Assembly: GCA_050084515.1 (NCBI GenBank)
Contig: CM114272.1
Span: forward strand, 2,480,001-2,544,000
Source: Blasia pusilla
Lineage: Eukaryota; Marchantiophyta; Marchantiopsida; Blasiales
Direction: 5' to 3'
Length of the DNA: 64,000 bases
Shown here: one piece after another, positions 32,735 to 45,132 of the stretch
Numbering within the stretch: position 1 is the stretch's first letter
How the letters are laid out: each line of letters opens with the position of its first letter
Notes under the pieces: generated by a model
What the model was told of the DNA's origin: nothing
The model's database searches: none
What the model saw: the letters and a program-made list of their open reading frames with translations, nothing else
Made by a program: the position numbers and the translations under genes

Positions 32735-32990
32735 ATCTCTATAGCAATGCAAACAAACATCAATGATTTGACTTGATGTTGAGATGACACTCAAGAAATG
32801 GAGCCAAAATAGCTGCAACCCATATACATGAGAAGCTTGTGCAAGATCTCAATAAGCTTCTGGCAGAATCTCAAGTGAAAATTGATGAGGCAAGATAGAT
32901 CTAGATATCTATCCATTTGCTAGAGTGTTTGAGGTTAGATTTTAAACTTGACTGAATTTTTGAGGAAATGTTCAATACCTAGTTTCAGAT
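32735..32990 (+). repeat. Diverged duplicate of KCBP exon 10 and its downstream repeat
   Basis: GCAATGCAAACAAACATCAA, TGATGTTGAGATGACACTCA, GAGAAGCTTGTGCAAGATCT and AAAATTGATGAGGCAAGATA parallel 31478-31636 in order; then a version of the 72-bp unit (GCTAGAGTGTTTGAGG) follows. The distance between the copies is about 1.26 kb. Confidence 0.8.
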
Positions 32991-32999
32991 ACATGAGCG

Positions 33000-33669
33000 C
33001 ATATGTAGAGCTCTTCACATCATCACCTAATTCACCCAGAATTATTTTTTTTGTTTTCCAAATCCGAATTACATAAGATTCTGCCAATATTTTATATATA
33101 TTTTTAAAAATTATATGGGATACATGGGTTCCATGTTCAATGCTCGCTTGGGTCATGTCAGATCAAGTTGTTTCGAACGAAGGCTCGATTGATTTATGTA
33201 TGAATGAATGAACAAACAAACGAAGGAAGGAAGGAGTGGGTGCAGGTGGGAGTGATGGAGGACGGCGTATAGAGCCAAAAGGAGAAAGAGAGGAGTGGTG
33301 GAGATTTAGAAGTTGAGATTAGGTGCTGGTCCTGAGGGAGATCTTGGATGGATAGTGAACCTGCAGACCATGTAGATTCACAATATCTGGTGATCGATCA
33401 CGCTCACGAGCTTTGGGAGCTCACTGAGGGACAAATAGAATCTTAGGAGGACCATCTTCTAGTACCAAAGAGTAAGAAAGGTCAAAATGGTTGCTCTTGG
33501 ATCAACTCTTGGAATTTGATGAAGAGGAAGGAGAGTGGTTTTCTTCTTTTTGGATGCAATTTTGGTAGAGTGTGCTTCGGATTCGGGTGACAAGGAAGGA
33601 GAGAGATGGTTTTTGGTTTGTGGATTTTTTAGCTCAATGGAATGTGGTTAGGATTCGGATTGAGTACGT
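33000..33669. other. No gene recognised
   Basis: Purine-rich, with a short GAAT/AAAC/GAAGG microsatellite-like run at 33199-33236. No motor-domain exon of KCBP was found in this stretch or up to 35.3 kb. Confidence 0.5.
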
Positions 33670-34015
33670 GTAGATGTAGTGAAGGTTTGATCGGTAAAAT
33701 GGAAAAGGAGGAGGGAAGGGAAGGGTGACATGAATTTGCTGAGGTTGCAATTTTTCTCCATTTGTGGTTGTATGAGATCGTATATAATGGATCGATCGAT
33801 CGATAGAATGAGGAAAGGAGAGCAAACTCAAATTCGTTGAGGCTGCAATTGTTCTCAATTTGTGGTAGTGAGGGAGATGATTTATAACGGATCGATTGGT
33901 AAAGAAAGGGGAAAGGAGGTCAAATTTGAGTTTGCTAAGGCTGAAATTGTTTTCCTTTTGTGGTATATTTAGTAGAGATAATATATAATGGATCGATTGA
34001 TAGAAGGAGGGGGAT
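33670..34015 (+). repeat. 98-bp tandem repeat, three copies
   Basis: GAGGTTGCAATTTTTCTCC at 33741, GAGGCTGCAATTGTTCTC at 33839 and AAGGCTGAAATTGTTTTCC at 33937: spacing 98 and 98. Each unit also carries TATAATGGATCGATYG and an AAAGGAG run. Copies are ~80% alike. Confidence 0.85.
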
Positions 34016-35305
34016 TTTTCATCATCTTCTTATTTCTTCTTTTAATCCTCTTTTGTAACATACTATGCTCCTCTTCTCGACCCCTTTCATTATTTGGCGT
34101 AATTTAGGTGGAGATATTAGTGCAAGAATAATTTTAGAGATATTAGATGGTAATGCTAACATCCCATTAAGAAGTTGATGCTCACTACTTGTAAATAAAG
34201 AAATATTTGGATTGAAATAAATATATGATTTGAGGTGGAGGTGAGATTCCCATTATTCATGATTGCACAAAGGGGGAGATCGGAGGTGCACCGAAAGACT
34301 GGATATTTTTAGTCTCCACGTGGAGGCTACTAGGCTACTGGATGCTTTGCCAGCGAGTTTGTGTGCGTGTTCGTTTGTGGAATGATCACAACGTGCAACT
34401 GGCGCCGTCATTGAGCTACCCCTATCTATGAGTGTCTGTGAGCACACATGGAGCTGGCTCATGTGGTGGCCAATTCAGGGCCACTCGATAGGGCAATCAT
34501 TTCTTGGGAAAATTTCTCTTTTGACCGATTAAACTCTCCCTATTGGCAACCCCATGAATCTGAAACTTAAGACACTCTAGTCAAAAGGCAACCCCAAGTC
34601 AGAAGCTATCTATAGGATACGCGGAATGAAAACTCGATCTCCAATGTTCTTCCCCATAATAATTTGAGCATCAATAATATGTTGCATGAATCCACGATTG
34701 ATCAATCAAGTGCCATTCATTGGTCCTTTGGTATCAGTCATGTTTTGTAAGAGCATAATCGGTGCACAAATCTTCAAACACAAAAGATGTGGAGGTAGTC
34801 GAGAAGGTAAGCATGCATTCAAGAACTTTGTTGGATAGATTTGACTCATTCCTGCATTTGGAACAAATCAACACTAAGATAAGTATGCTCTTGTACGTAA
34901 CACACACTTGTTAGAGTGATTGAAGTATTTCTCATCAAGAGTAAGAATAGTTGGAGTATAGATTATTACCTCTCCAAAAAATCCAGACATGACTTCTGTA
35001 CTTATGTCATCAATATGTACATTTCTCAGTGTAAGAATATTTGTAACTCTAAAAAAGTTGATGTCATGAACCCTTTGAAGATCATTCCCCTTTGTTTCGG
35101 CTTATTTGGAGCCATATACTTACTATTTTGGATAAGTTACTAGTATTTAGTTGACTTTTCCACTTTGGGAAGTGGCCCTTGACCCGCTACAGCAAGTCAA
35201 GAGCCAAGGAGGTGACTTACAAGCATAGGTTACTGTGGAGAGGGATTGGGAGAGGAAAGGGGGTATACCTCCAAGATAGAGAGTTTGAGAGCTTATTCTA
35301 TTTTT
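34016..35305. other. No gene recognised
   Basis: Mixed-composition DNA between the 98-bp repeat and the gypsy LTR. The open frames here (for example 34916-35143) carry no motif I know. Confidence 0.5.
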
Positions 35306-36242
<937 letters not shown>

Positions 36243-36336
36243 AAGTCTTCTCTTGCTTACAATAAGCATCCAAGATTTGCACGAGTTCCTCACTTTGACG
36301 ATTATTTAAGATCATTCTAGCTTATAACACAACTGC

Positions 36337-37420
36337 TTGACCTGCAATTTTATGAGTAAATTTGAGGCTCCACTTATAGAGGATATTTTATATGAACAAT
36401 GTGAGGTAAGAAAAAGGAAAAAAAACTTCTTTGATCTTTCTTCTTCTTTTTCTCCTCCTCTTGACCATCATATCTTTGGATTTATTTTGGTTGTATCGGA
36501 TGCCCTTGCAGAAAAAAAGAATTTCTAATCTCCCACCTAATGCTTCTACCATCAACATTGCATTATTGGAGGTAGATTATTATTTGCAAGATTTGGGAAA
36601 GAGATTGTCTGAATTTTTGGAACTTGCCACAACCTAACTTAGAGTCCCAATATTCACGAGCACTATTGGAGGAAGAGGTACTCTTATATGATCGATATGA
36701 CTTATGTGAACAAGTTAGAAGTGGAGAGCCATCTTTGAATGATGGACAACGTGTGATTTTGGGATGCTATACATGATCAATTGGATAAGATTGCGCATAA
36801 TGCTCTACCTTATACACATTTTTTTTTCATTTATGGCCCAAGTGGTACGAGGAAGACCTTCTTCCATAGTCTTCTCTTTGCAAGTTTAAGAAGTGCGGGA
36901 GGTATTGCTTTAGTTGTTGCATCATATGGTATAGCTGCATTAGTAATAGATGGAGGGCATACAAAGCACTCACACTTTAGGATTCCCATAATCTAGATGA
37001 AAGCTCCACTTGCAACTTGTCTGTTAATAGTGACGCAACACGTGTTATCCAAAAGGCGACACTTATTATATGGGATGAGGCACCTATGACTCATCATCAT
37101 GCATTTAAGGATGTAAGTCGGACCTTATAAGATATAACGTGAGTGATCTCTCAAAACCTCAAGGATTTACCATTTGGGGGAAAGCTCATAATTTTTGGAG
37201 GCGACTTATCCAAGCTACTTTAAAACAATCAAATCTATGGTCCCATATAAAGGTGATGAAGCTTACTATAAATATGAGAGTTCAAAATTTAGAAGGGCAC
37301 ATACGTGTTCATCAACAAGGTTCATCTTGATTGGTTATTGGAGGTGGGAGGGGATCGTGTATCGTTGCATAGCTCTTTGGGAGAAGATTTTATTAAGAAA
37401 AATCAGCAAGTAGGGTAAGA
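36337..37420 (+). pseudogene. Helitron PIF1-type helicase fragment
   Basis: KFEAPLIEDILYEQCE opens it, matching the Helitron block before the helicase. SLNDGQRVILGCYT follows at ~36735, then the Walker A region YGPSGTRKTFFHSLL (36835-36880; the family GTGKT has become GTRKT), ALVVASYGIAALVIDGGHTK (~36910), HSHFRIPI, and near 37060 IWDEAPM-type text (TATGGGATGAGGCACCTATG, Walker B). TINMRVQ at ~37265 matches the family LTxNMR. Several stops and shifts. Unlike 1-884, this is the helicase half. It lies inside the gypsy element in opposite orientation. Confidence 0.8.
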
Positions 37421-39877
37421 AATGATGTCTGCTTGCTGAATCTATATCCCATTGCCAACCACGGCAACTGAAGGTCCCAATCTCCTAAGTGACCTCTTTC
37501 CAAGCCAAACTTGCGTAATCCTCTCTTCAACGTGTGCACAACCATCTCCGCTAATCCATATGCCTTAGGGTGATCTCGCAAAGTGGTGTGGAGGTGGATC
37601 AATGTCTGATCACACAAGGCCTGAAACTCCCCACAAAACTCTATATCGTGGTCTGTCAACACCTCAACTAGTGCGCCGTAAGGACCTAGCACTCGATCTA
37701 GGAAGGCATACGCTACTCCCTCACTCGCTTTGTTAGGAAATGAAACCAACTCTATCCACTCTGAGAAGTGTTTGACCATCACCAACACATAGCAAATATG
37801 GCGCTCAGTCAAAGGTAAAGGTCTTGCAAAATCCAAACTCTATCTTTAACCTAAACCCATGATCGGAAGTGGATGAAATTTTCGAGTCGAGGCATTGATC
37901 GATGTCGGGAATCGATCACAAACCATACACATGGCAACAAAGTGTTGAACATCAATCTGTATGTCTAGCCACCAATATTATATATGGAGCAAGTTTTACA
38001 TCCGCTTCACTCCAAAATGACCCTACTCCTCGTAGGCATGACGCACCAAACATGCTCTCTATGAAGGATGAGGCACTATACGTACTCTACCATCCTCCCA
38101 AACTTGCTATACATGTGTCCCCTCCCACCAGAATCGTTAGGCTCAGTGTAGGATTCGATCCCGCTGTCTAGCATCTAATGTGCTTGCGACGCTACCAGTA
38201 CGCAGGTACTCCAAGACTACTCCATCCTTGTGAATATCTTGACCACCTATCGTCTCCTCACCGGCCTCTGGATCTAAGGACTCTCCATCAAATCTCACCA
38301 TCAAAGTCTTAGCAATTTGGCTCTCCATAGCAAACAAGCCCAAATAGGCTTATGCATGCCATCCATGCATCAACTCCCCATCACTCTCTCCATGCCAACG
38401 AGCTCCAATCGTATGCCACTAACTTGGGCATGGATTACGACTCAAACCATTTGCATCCTGGTTGAGCATCCTAGGTCTATGCACCACCTCGAAATCATAC
38501 TTCTGCAACAAAAGAGCCCATCTCGCAAGCTTCCTTGCAAGATTTTCAGACTCCATCAACCACTTAAGTGGCTGATGATCAGTAATAATGGTAAAGGGAT
38601 TTCCGAAGAAGTAACACCTAAAATGCGTGACAGCCCATATTGCAGCCAAACACTCACCCTCATATGAGTTGAACTTTGCCTCTCCAACTTTATTTGAGCA
38701 ACTAGTGTAAGCCACCACAAACTCTCTACTCTCATCGTCATGCTAGGTGATTACGACTCCAAGCCCTAACATGCTCCAATCTAGAAAAGATGCCCCTTGA
38801 TATTTCCTCAATATGGGCGTGGACATCAATCTATCCTTCAACAGCTGAAATGCTCTCTTTTGCTCATCCCCCCAATGCCACTTTTGATCCACCTTGGTCA
38901 GCAAGGTTAGTGGCTCCGCAATCAAACTGAAATCCTTAAAGTACTGCAGATAGAAGTTCAGCAATCCCATGAATGCACGAACCTGACTCACATCTGTAGG
39001 GCGTGGAATGCGTGAAATAGCTTCTACCTTCTTCCACTACACACCAAGGCCACCAACGTATATCGTATGACCCAAGTACTCAATCTAGTCGTAGAAGAAC
39101 TTGCATTTTCCTAAATGTAGCTTCAGACCATATAACTACAATCGTCAAAACATCTATAGATGTCACTCGTGCTCCTCAACGGTGACGCTAAAAACTACGA
39201 TGTCATCAATATAACATCTAGCAAAATCCAGACCTGCCAAGGTCCTATCCATGCCCCTCTGAAACTCAGCCCGGGTGTTCTTTAACCCAAATGGTAAGAA
39301 CCGCCACTAGTACAAACAATCCTTCCCTTGAGGATCAATGCCCCAAATTTCCGTCTTCTGACTGTCCTCCAATATGATAGGCAGTTGATAGTATCCGGCT
39401 CGAAGATCCAACAAACTGAAGACCTTTGCCTGCCCAATAGCATCATAGATCTCCTCAAGGGTGGACATGGCATACCTATTGAACTTTGTCTGCCAATTGA
39501 TAGATCGGTAATCTCCACACATCCGCCTATCCATCTAGTTGCAATGCACATCCTTCTTCGAGCATGACAATGGTAGATGCATACTCTCCATGCAACATCT
39601 CCACTAGTCGTGCTCCAACCAAATCCTTGCCCTAATCTAGATTAGAGCCCTCTCCATATTAGTGTACCTATAAGGGTTTTTGGAAGATCGGCGTACCGCT
39701 AGACAACTCAATACGGATCCCTGGACCCTTCAACGTATCCAAATCTTGCATGCTAAATGCAAAACAACTTCTATAACTCCTAAGAAACTGATGTATCTGG
39801 GGCTGCTCTCCTCCTATAACCTTAGGGCCCATATCTGGTTCCCAAGTCTCTAATGTGAGTACGGTAGGACTCTTCAA
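37393..39877 (-). pseudogene. Gypsy pol: RT, RNase H, H2C2, integrase core
   Basis: From 39877 leftwards: a pre-RT segment; RT with RMCGDYRSIN and KVFSLLDLRAGYYQLP (~39530-39390) and active-site YIDDIVVFS (~39210); RT thumb FMGLLNFYLQYFKDFS (~38975); RNase H with AKFNSYEGECLAAIWAV and ITDHQPLKWLM (~38690-38550); the zinc-binding segment GHFGVKR...CMVCDR (~38020-37915); integrase core with LVMVKHFSEWIELVSFP, VLTDHDIEFCGEF and HPKAYGLAEMVV (37836-37530), stopping at LPWLAMGYRFSKQ. Many stops and shifts. Gag and protease were not clearly found between 39877 and 40989. Confidence 0.85.
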
Positions 39878-40989
39878 CGTGGATGTCGATGGTTGCTATG
39901 GTGCAACCCAATCTCTGACAACTGCTTCTCTATAGCTAACTACAAAATTTGATCTCCTCCACGTGCACTCCTTGGAACCACGCTCAATGTTATGGCTTAC
40001 ATCTCTCGGCGTATCTGTAAAACATCCAAAGAAGTCCAAGGGTATCTTTCTCGATCATCCTTGGTGTGTCGATCTTCTCGGTTTTCCCTTAGCCACTACC
40101 TCAAGCATCTCGATAGGCATGGGGCTCACCAACGCAATAGTTGTAACATGTTGCAATCTCAAACAACGTCGCTCAACTACTGCTAAGTTGATGATCCATG
40201 TCAAGAAATTTAGGTCCATCGCCTAACCCAAAATATGACAACGTGATGCCTCGAATAGTGATGGTACTGCCATCATTCACGTGGGGAATCCCATTGCTTG
40301 CTCTTGCTCATTGGCGTTGGACTCCATCAACCGTTGTACTTGATCATCTTAAACCGAGTCAAGCTTAGCCTCCTTGAATGCATAGGAAGCAAGAAAACTC
40401 ACAAAAGTGGGAAAGGCTTGTGATCGACGACATGAATCTAGAATGGAATCCACTAACAAATGGGAGGTGCACTCCACCCTTGCATACACCCTCAGCAATA
40501 CCTCATGTGGCACCAAGTTGGTCCACCAAAGACACGGGCCATATGCTCGTGAACCTACATTTTCCGTATCCAATAATAATGTTGGGCCGATTCATGCACG
40601 CACCTGATGTGCACTCATCACCACACGGGACCTCAAATCGCCCAAAATTGGCACATTCTATAAAATGTATGCTAGAAAACAGAATTGATGATCTTGTAAG
40701 TATCGAAAGATCCGCATCATCTCCCAAAAAACCCTGGATCGGGTGTCAACCAGCCCACTACCTTATCTAGCATTCGATTGGCCCTAACATGGCCAACAAG
40801 CAATGACCAAATCTATAGTCCCTACCCACTCCAAGTCCTTCACCCCCAGCAATGAAATGTCCCTCGATAGGGAACTCTGGTACCCCTATACGGACGACGT
40901 AGATAACAAGTTGGGAAATCAGAGGCGTAATTGCGCCACATGGTGAAGTAAAGCGCGCCTTGCAACATCGTCAATCTCAATACAAGTAG

Positions 40990-41269
40990 TGTTGCACACA
41001 CACTTCTACTTGCATAGTCCTTCTTGCCTTGTGTGTGTAATCCAAGCCTCTCATTAGGAGAGTGGGTTTGGTTTGACATGAGAGAGAGTTCACACCATGG
41101 AGAGCTTGGTGTGGGATGTTGAGAGAGATTTAATCGATTTAATTAGAGATATTTTGGTACTTCTTGTCTCGTTGTTTGGATGCCACGAGTTAGCATGGGA
41201 TCATGTGTGTTTGTGTGTATGTTTGGTGGCAGCGATGTATATTGTGTAGCTATGTGTATGTGCACGACA
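40990..41269 (-). repeat. Gypsy 5' LTR
   Basis: 280 bp, on the - strand TGTCGTGCACATACACATAG at one end and TGTTG (+) at the other. Carries only the short GAGAGAG run where the partner LTR has the giant microsatellite. No gene was recognised in 39878-40989, though gag/protease remnants may be there. Confidence 0.7.
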
Positions 41270-43946
41270 CCCTACTTTGCTTCCCCAACTCGGCTTTCCC
41301 GTGGCCCTACCCAAACATGCCCTAGCTTGGCGTCCCGCCTCACCAAAACCTCCCCTAACTCGGCCTTACCTCCGCCTCCCCTACAACAACCTTACCTCTG
41401 CCTCCCCATCCTCCCGCATCCCTACTTTGCCTTCTCTAACTAGGCCCTCCCGTGGCCCTACTCAGTCTCAACCCTTCTGTACTCTACCTTGACCCAGCCC
41501 TACCTGTGAAGCCACGGTGACCCCGATTTGGCCCTACCCCGCTACCTCTAGCTCTAGCTCCCTAACCCTTACTGTCCAGACCCAGCCACAAAGATGCATA
41601 ATTGGCTCTACACCACCTCAAATTTTGAGGCGCGCCTAACCCTAACTCCGCATTCCGTAGTGGTGACACCGCGGCAACCCTAACACACATTCCCTAACCT
41701 TAACTTAGCCTTCCCAAGCGGCTATTTCTTCAGCCGCGGCCATCCACATTTGGCCCTACCTTGCCTCCCGCAATTGGGCACCTTAGGTTGCAAAACCTAT
41801 AGCCTCCCATCTTCTGTTGTCCCAACACTTGTATTTCCTAGTCGCGCAATCACTCAACTGTGGCCTTGCTCTTCATCCCAATCTTTGATACCTTCATTTT
41901 TTCTTGTTTCAAGTGGCCTTGGCATTCAGCAGGAAACCTTTAGCTCGTGATAGTCTTGAGCTCTATGCGCCCGAGCACACAACAAAGTGGAGGACTGTTT
42001 CTTTACGCTCGCGCACACTACAAAGTGGAGAACTGTCTCTTTACGCCAAAGCACACAATGAAGTAGAGGATGTTACGTTAGGAGAGTGTTACGTTCTCTC
42101 AATTGGATTCACCTTGTATTCCCACTTGAGACGTGGCAGGTTAGGTTGCTTACGGCCATGCTTCCCACTCATATTTTCTCTTTCTTGTTGTGTCTTGCTC
42201 TAACTTTGTATGTATGTCTTGACAGCCTTGCAATGACGGCTTGCAACTTCAACCTAGTTTGTTCTCTCCCGTGTGTAGGGCTATTAGATGTCCTTACTAT
42301 GGTGATTGCTTCGCATCATATGCCTGATGGCCAAGTGGCGACTGTTTGTGCACGAAGTCCTTTAAATTTTTGTTATTGTGGCACTCTACTTGGGCGATTG
42401 ATCTCCTCATTTCCCCCTGATTGGTCTTTTTCTGCCATGGCTGCATCTAGGTATGAAAAGATGCTTATAGAGTTACCAAAGTGCATGAACTACGAAAAAT
42501 ATATTATGGAACTTTGTAAGGTGTCATATACTTTATAAAGCTAGTTAGAATCCTAACACCATGCAATATCGCTGATTGCTCCTAAACCACAGATGTATAT
42601 TACCTCTTATATATCATATCTAAATGTCAATAGAGAAGCTCAATAGTCAAAATGAAGCTTCTTAGATCTCTTTCTCTCCATCTTGGCCGATTCAAGGGGT
42701 GGAACAATGCCCTTCCCAAAGCCAAGGGGTTCGAAGGGAAAGGGGTGGTACTTTGAGTCAGAGTTTGTGGAAAGGTCCAAATATTTTAGGAATGAGTTGG
42801 AACTCGTTGAAGGCAATAACTCTAGAGTTGTACTTCCAAGTCTAATCACAATTTCTTCTAGAGGACTTGATGGACTCTATTTTGGAATGAACATTATCGT
42901 TCCATCTCCAAGTTTGTTAGAATACTCTCTTCCTCGCCTATCAAGACTTGGTGCTATGGGACATCTCAAATACTAATTCTCTTCCGTAGCTTCTCAACTT
43001 TGGACTTGGGGTATTATATTTAGCCACTTTTCCTGCTGGTCCGCTGAACTCAAGGCTTGCTAGCCCAACATCCTCTTGCCATAAAGTCCATTTGTTTGGC
43101 CTTTTCAGAGGTGTTACATCTCTAGATTTCACTCCGTAATACTTCTTTGAAGAAATTTGACATGAGTACATCACTTTTTTGTGGCTTCTTGCCTTGTGTT
43201 GATTTCCTAGTTGTCCTTTTGATCATTATGAATACTCACCTCTATTTGCATGATAACACAAGTAAAAGTAGGTGTTAGGGAGCATGATGGATATTTTTAT
43301 TTAAAAACGTTCATTGTTGTTACAGTGTGCACCACCATGCGCCTAACGTTTTCTAGAAGTTTCTACATGCACAGATGGATGATTCGATTCAAGATCAAGA
43401 GCAAGAAATGCATTGAAATCAGAAGTACTTGGATGTCAAATCATTGAGTAGATGAAGGGAAGATGAAGGCTAGATAAAGGTTACAATAGGTTAAGATGAT
43501 GGTTTGGCCGCCAAAAGAGCACAAATTGTCTACATGTACAGTGACATTAGAAGCAAGTTATGAGTTCCCTTTTGAGGAGCATAGAAAGTAAGAGCAAGGA
43601 AATACTTGCATGTGCAACAACATATCAAGAAAGCTCACTGTTGGAACGAGAGGGCTGTGATGTATTTAATTTGTAGCAAGCAGAATAGATCTCAAGAACC
43701 ATTGAATGTTTGCAAGCTAGATGTAAAGTTGAAGAATTTTCACCCTCGAAATGCTTCTCTTGTGCTCCGTTTCCTTATTTTGTGCTTGGTCTCCTTTTTC
43801 CTAGCTCAATTTTGCATCATGGCATGGTTTTGAGGTATTGGGAGCAAAATAGATTTAAATAGTAGAGAGTAAAACTTGCTTGGTCAACTATTAGCAGTAA
43901 TCGTTCGACTTGCAAACATGCTTAGTCAGCTTAAGAGCATGATTAC
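41270..43946. other. No gene recognised; pyrimidine-rich left part
   Basis: 41270-41900 is C/T-rich with repeated CGGCC/CCTACC and CCTAAC phrases; the open frames there are compositional. The 150-codon frame 42086-42538 has hydrophobic stretches but no family I know. 42640-43860 shows nothing further. Confidence 0.5.
41962..42075 (+). repeat. 38-bp tandem repeat, three copies
   Basis: GCACACAACAAAGTGGAGGA at 41975, GCACACTACAAAGTGGAGAA at 42013, GCACACAATGAAGTAGAGGA at 42051: spacing 38 and 38. Units 1 and 2 also share CTGTYTCTTTACGC. Confidence 0.9.
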
Positions 43947-44100
43947 TCTTGGATTATCAACATCCACTTCTCTTCTCACCATTAATCTGATTGGCTCCCT
44001 TGTATGAGGAGAAGCCTAGATTGGTGGTTCTGACTTACACTTCGAAGGAGTCATAGTAATATGACGTAGATGTTTTATGGAGTAGCGTTACTAGGAATAT

Positions 44101-44153
44101 CTAACCCTATGTTGCATCAGGGTGTGGGGGATCCTGATGCAATATAGGATTAG
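44101..44153. repeat. Stem-loop in the LTR (21-bp arms, 19 matched)
   Basis: CTAACCCTATGTTGCATCAGG (44101-44121, given here as the left arm in two parts: CTAACCCTATG and TTGCATCAGG) pairs with CCTGATGCAA and TATAGGATTAG (44133-44153), leaving an 11-base loop. The 3' LTR breaks off in this loop. Confidence 0.9.
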
Positions 44154-44164
44154 ATAGTTTTTCC

Positions 44165-44173
44165 TATAAATAG
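44165..44173 (+). promoter_or_regulatory. LTR TATA box
   Basis: TATAAATAG in the middle of the 5' LTR, the usual place for the U3 promoter of a copia LTR. Confidence 0.6.
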
Positions 44174-44382
44174 AAATAAAGAAAAATAGGTAAAAAATCT
44201 TATTTTCTCGAGTAGTGAAATAGTCGAAAGTCGCAGCGATAGTATATTCTCGTTTGTTGAGTTATCTCCATGTTCAGGCTCCATCGAAGCTCTTTTGTGA
44301 GCGCACGGATGGACTAGGCCAATTTGTATCTCCAAGATTTGTAATAGATTTCAATGATTTTGTCACATTCCATTTTCTCAGA

Positions 44383-44394
44383 TGGTATCAGAGC
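44383..44394 (+). other. Primer-binding site for initiator-Met tRNA
   Basis: TGGTATCAGAGC, the exact complement of the 3' end of plant initiator methionine tRNA, two bases after the LTR. Confidence 0.95.
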
Positions 44395-44499
44395 TAGAGG
44401 TTTTCCAATATTTTGTATCTTGCGATCTTGTGCGTTTGCACAAATTCTTGAGAGACGTCTATTTCTTCATCAGTTCGTGCTCGCCCTCCCACACTAGGT

Positions 44500-45131
44500 A
44501 AAGGGAAGTTAGATGAGTCTAACGATACATTTTGGAAGTTCAAAATGAAAACTTTCCTTGAATCATTTGAGATCTAGGAGATGGCCACACAGGTCGATTC
44601 GAATCCTCAAGTTAATTTCAGTTCTGCATGTTCATCTTCATCTAGTCATATCGATCATGTTGTATTGTTGGCGTGGAAACGAAAAAACGTTGATGCTCTA
44701 TATGAGATTGTCACGAATGTTTATGATTCTATCATGACTCTCATTCAACATACAACCACTACTCTTGAGGTGTGGAACATTTTGAAGAATTAGTATGAAA
44801 CTAGGACTGAGACTCGGATTCAATATCTAGAGAATCAACTTACGTCTGAAAAAAATTTGAAGGGGAAAGCGCTGAGAAATTTTTTACAAGGATCAAGAAT
44901 CTTCAAGAGAAGATGGCATCCGTAGGAATTTCAAAGTCTAGCAAAGATTTGGCACGTCGGTGCATAAGGATTTTGCCTTTAAGGTATGATAGTTTGGTTA
45001 CTGCATTGAATATTCAAGTTAGACCCACGCCGCTTACTTTTGAACAATTTAGTGCAATGTTGGTAGAAGAGGAAATGCGCTTCAAAGTAAGAGAGGGAAG
45101 TGATGCAGCACTTACTGCAAATATATTATGA
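44500..45131 (+). pseudogene. Copia gag, N-terminal part
   Basis: KLDESNDTFWKFKMKTFLES begins the gag fold; HIDHVVLLAWKRKNVDALYE, TTTTLEVWNILKN, then after a stop YETRTETRIQYLENQLTSEK and, in a shifted frame, LPLRYDSLVTALNIQ and TPLTFEQFSAMLVEEEMRFK. These are the usual copia gag (UBN2-like) blocks. Broken by stops at ~44576 and 44791 and one shift. Interrupted after 45131. Confidence 0.8.
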
Positions 45132-45132
45132 T

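Larger units (their letters stand above)
43947..44380 (+). repeat. Copia 5' LTR
   Basis: Starts TCTTGGATTATCAACATCC (TG became TC; the 3' copy has TGTTGGATT) and ends TTCTCA just before the primer site. Contains TATA box TATAAATAG at 44165-44173 and the long stem-loop at 44101-44153. Confidence 0.88.

Noticed and set aside
38150-38170. GGATTCGATCCC as a tRNA T-arm
   Set aside because: No acceptor, D-arm or anticodon arm around it; it lies in gypsy pol.
42086-42538. 150-codon frame with hydrophobic stretches as a membrane protein
   Set aside because: No signal, homology or splice support; composition follows the T-rich DNA.
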